Origin: an uncultured Lachnospiraceae bacterium | GTDB taxonomy: Bacteria > Bacillota > Clostridia > Lachnospirales > Lachnospiraceae | DNA: 6,851 bases | Reading direction: 5' to 3' | NCBI GenBank assembly: GCA_905236585.1 | Contig: CAJOQZ010000089.1 | Span: forward strand, 1-6,851 | Shown here: positions 5,804 to 6,851 of the stretch, one piece after another | How positions within the stretch are numbered: the stretch's first letter is position 1 | How the letters are laid out: each line of letters begins with the position of its first letter | The notes under the pieces: model-generated | Databases searched by the model: none | What the model saw: the letters and a program-made list of their open reading frames with translations, nothing else | Told to the model about the DNA's origin: nothing | Position numbers and translations under genes: made by a program

Positions 5804-6851
5804 TTACAGCACAAACTTCTTGACGAAACTCTGCAATTCCTGCGCCTCTCCCGCTAGCCGGTCGGACGCCTCCGCGATCTCATGCGCGGATGCTGTCTGC
5901 TGCTCGCTCGCCGCCGATACATTGCCCGTTTCCTCCGCGACGTCGCGGCTCATGTTGTCGATCCGCTTGATCGCGTCTTTGATTTTCGCCGTTCCGTCCG
6001 TCAACTGCTCAACGATCCGGTTCATGCGCTCCGCCTGATCGGATACATTGGATACCATGGTGACGATCTCGTTAAAGGTGCTGCCGGACTGTCCGACAAC
6101 TTCCGCTCCGCTTTTTACATTGGCAAGTCCCTGCGCCATTGCCGTAACGGCTTCGTCCGACTTCGCCTGAATCGTGTTGATCAATTCCGTGATCTGCCCT
6201 GCCGCGTCATTCGACTGGTCGGCAAGTTTGCGGATCTCATCCGCTACGACAGCGAAACCTTTGCCCGCTTCACCGGCGCGAGCCGCCTCAATGGAAGCAT
6301 TCAACGAAAGCAGGTTCGTTTGTTCCGCGATATCGGAGATCGTATCAACGATCGACCCGATGGTCTGCAGCTGTCCTCCAAGGCTCTCGACAACTTCCGA
6401 GGTAGCGGATACGGACTCCTGAATCTTGTCCATCTGTCCCATCGCCTTGTTGATGTCGGTGCTTCCGCTCGACGCCGCGTCATTCGTCGCACGGATCGCT
6501 TCGCCGAACTTCTCGATGGTCTGCGAGAACTCGTCCATATTCTCAGCAAATACGCCGACTTCTTCGCTTGCCTCGTCCACGACCTTCATCTGGTCGGAGC
6601 ATGATCCGGCGACATTCGTGCAGCTCTCCGCAACCATCTCGCTCGCATCCGCAGCCTGACCCGCCGAAGCCGTCAATTCCTCGGATGCGCTTGCCACATA
6701 ACTCGTCGTCTCGGAAATCTTCTCCATGAGTTCGCGGATGCTTTGGTGCAGCGTCGTCTCCGCCTCATTCATCGTTCCGATCTCCGTCCTGTCTTTTTCT
6801 ATCTTGCGGAGTTGGTCGGCGTTATCTTTTATTGTAAAGTCGCCCGACGCC
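5804..6851 (-). CDS. Methyl-accepting chemotaxis protein, C-terminal part
   Basis: The frame is open to the window edge, giving 348 visible residues; the N-terminal sensor and membrane segments lie outside. The internal Met at 6772 is not the start, because the frame continues upstream with ASGDFTIKDNADQLRKIEKDRTEIG, which matches the second half of a HAMP domain. A long coiled-coil signalling domain follows, with the near-invariant hairpin tip EQTNLLSLNASIEAAR (visible residues 176-191) that contacts CheA and CheW, then AGEAGKGFAVVADEIRKLA. About 150-160 residues lie on each side of the tip, which fits a long class such as the 44-heptad receptors; this is an estimate. Methylation-type Glu/Gln-Ala/Ser stretches are present in both arms. 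The C-terminus (SFVKKFVL) lacks a NWETF-like CheR/CheB tether. The ligand is unknown. Confidence 0.95.
   Translation of the reverse strand, partial: ASGDFTIKDNADQLRKIEKDRTEIGTMNEAETTLHQSIRELMEKISETTSYVASASEELTASAGQAADASEMVAESCTNVAGSCSDQMKVVDEASEEVGVFAENMDEFSQTIEKFGEAIRATNDAASSGSTDINKAMGQMDKIQESVSATSEVVESLGGQLQTIGSIVDTISDIAEQTNLLSLNASIEAARAGEAGKGFAVVADEIRKLADQSNDAAGQITELINTIQAKSDEAVTAMAQGLANVKSGAEVVGQSGSTFNEIVTMVSNVSDQAERMNRIVEQLTDGTAKIKDAIKRIDNMSRDVAEETGNVSAASEQQTASAHEIAEASDRLAGEAQELQSFVKKFVL

Noticed and set aside
5882..6604. 240-codon plus-strand open frame opposite the chemoreceptor gene
   Set aside because: It is antisense to a clearly real chemoreceptor coding region, is rich in Arg with no recognisable domain, and is a by-product of that gene's codon bias.
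6770..6772. ATG as start of a soluble chemoreceptor
   Set aside because: The frame stays open upstream to the window edge and encodes HAMP-like sequence, so this Met is internal.

Overview
The window looks like a piece of a Clostridia chromosome (Bacillota), most likely Lachnospiraceae. I infer this from the release factor 1 / PrmC / zinc-type L31 sequences, strong AGGAG-type ribosome binding sites, a lipoprotein sugar receptor, moderate GC, and a chemoreceptor with long signalling arms. No database search was possible, so the family-level placement is an inference.

Layout. Bases 1-73 may hold the last codons of an unidentified plus-strand gene. Bases 74-432 are non-coding but highly structured: three perfect or near-perfect dyads and two identical 15-bp copies of an extended -10 promoter element lie just before a plus-strand gene (433-2085). 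That gene encodes a membrane diguanylate cyclase with an extracytoplasmic substrate-binding-protein-like sensor. It converges on a minus-strand gene set. Between them (2086-2249) lie a 55-nt imperfect hairpin and an intrinsic terminator for the minus-strand genes.

The minus strand, in transcription order, carries the end of a chemoreceptor gene (cut by the window edge), rpmE (ribosomal protein L31, with its own clear promoter and terminator), prmC (release factor methyltransferase), prfA (release factor 1) and a ChvE-like sugar-binding lipoprotein. prmC and prfA overlap by one base. prfA and the lipoprotein gene are 11 bp apart, and the prfA stop codon directly abuts the lipoprotein's Shine-Dalgarno sequence. 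These three are probably one operon.

How the genes fit together. rpmE, prmC and prfA are housekeeping translation genes: PrmC methylates the GGQ glutamine of RF1, which is intact here. The other three genes are all signal-sensing proteins: a sugar receptor without visible permease or ATPase genes, a c-di-GMP synthase with a periplasmic-binding-type sensor, and a chemoreceptor. I found no CRISPR, tRNA, rRNA, transposase, or unmistakable new multi-gene system. The most unusual items are the duplicated dyad/promoter leader of the diguanylate cyclase gene and the orphan sugar receptor tied to the release factor operon.
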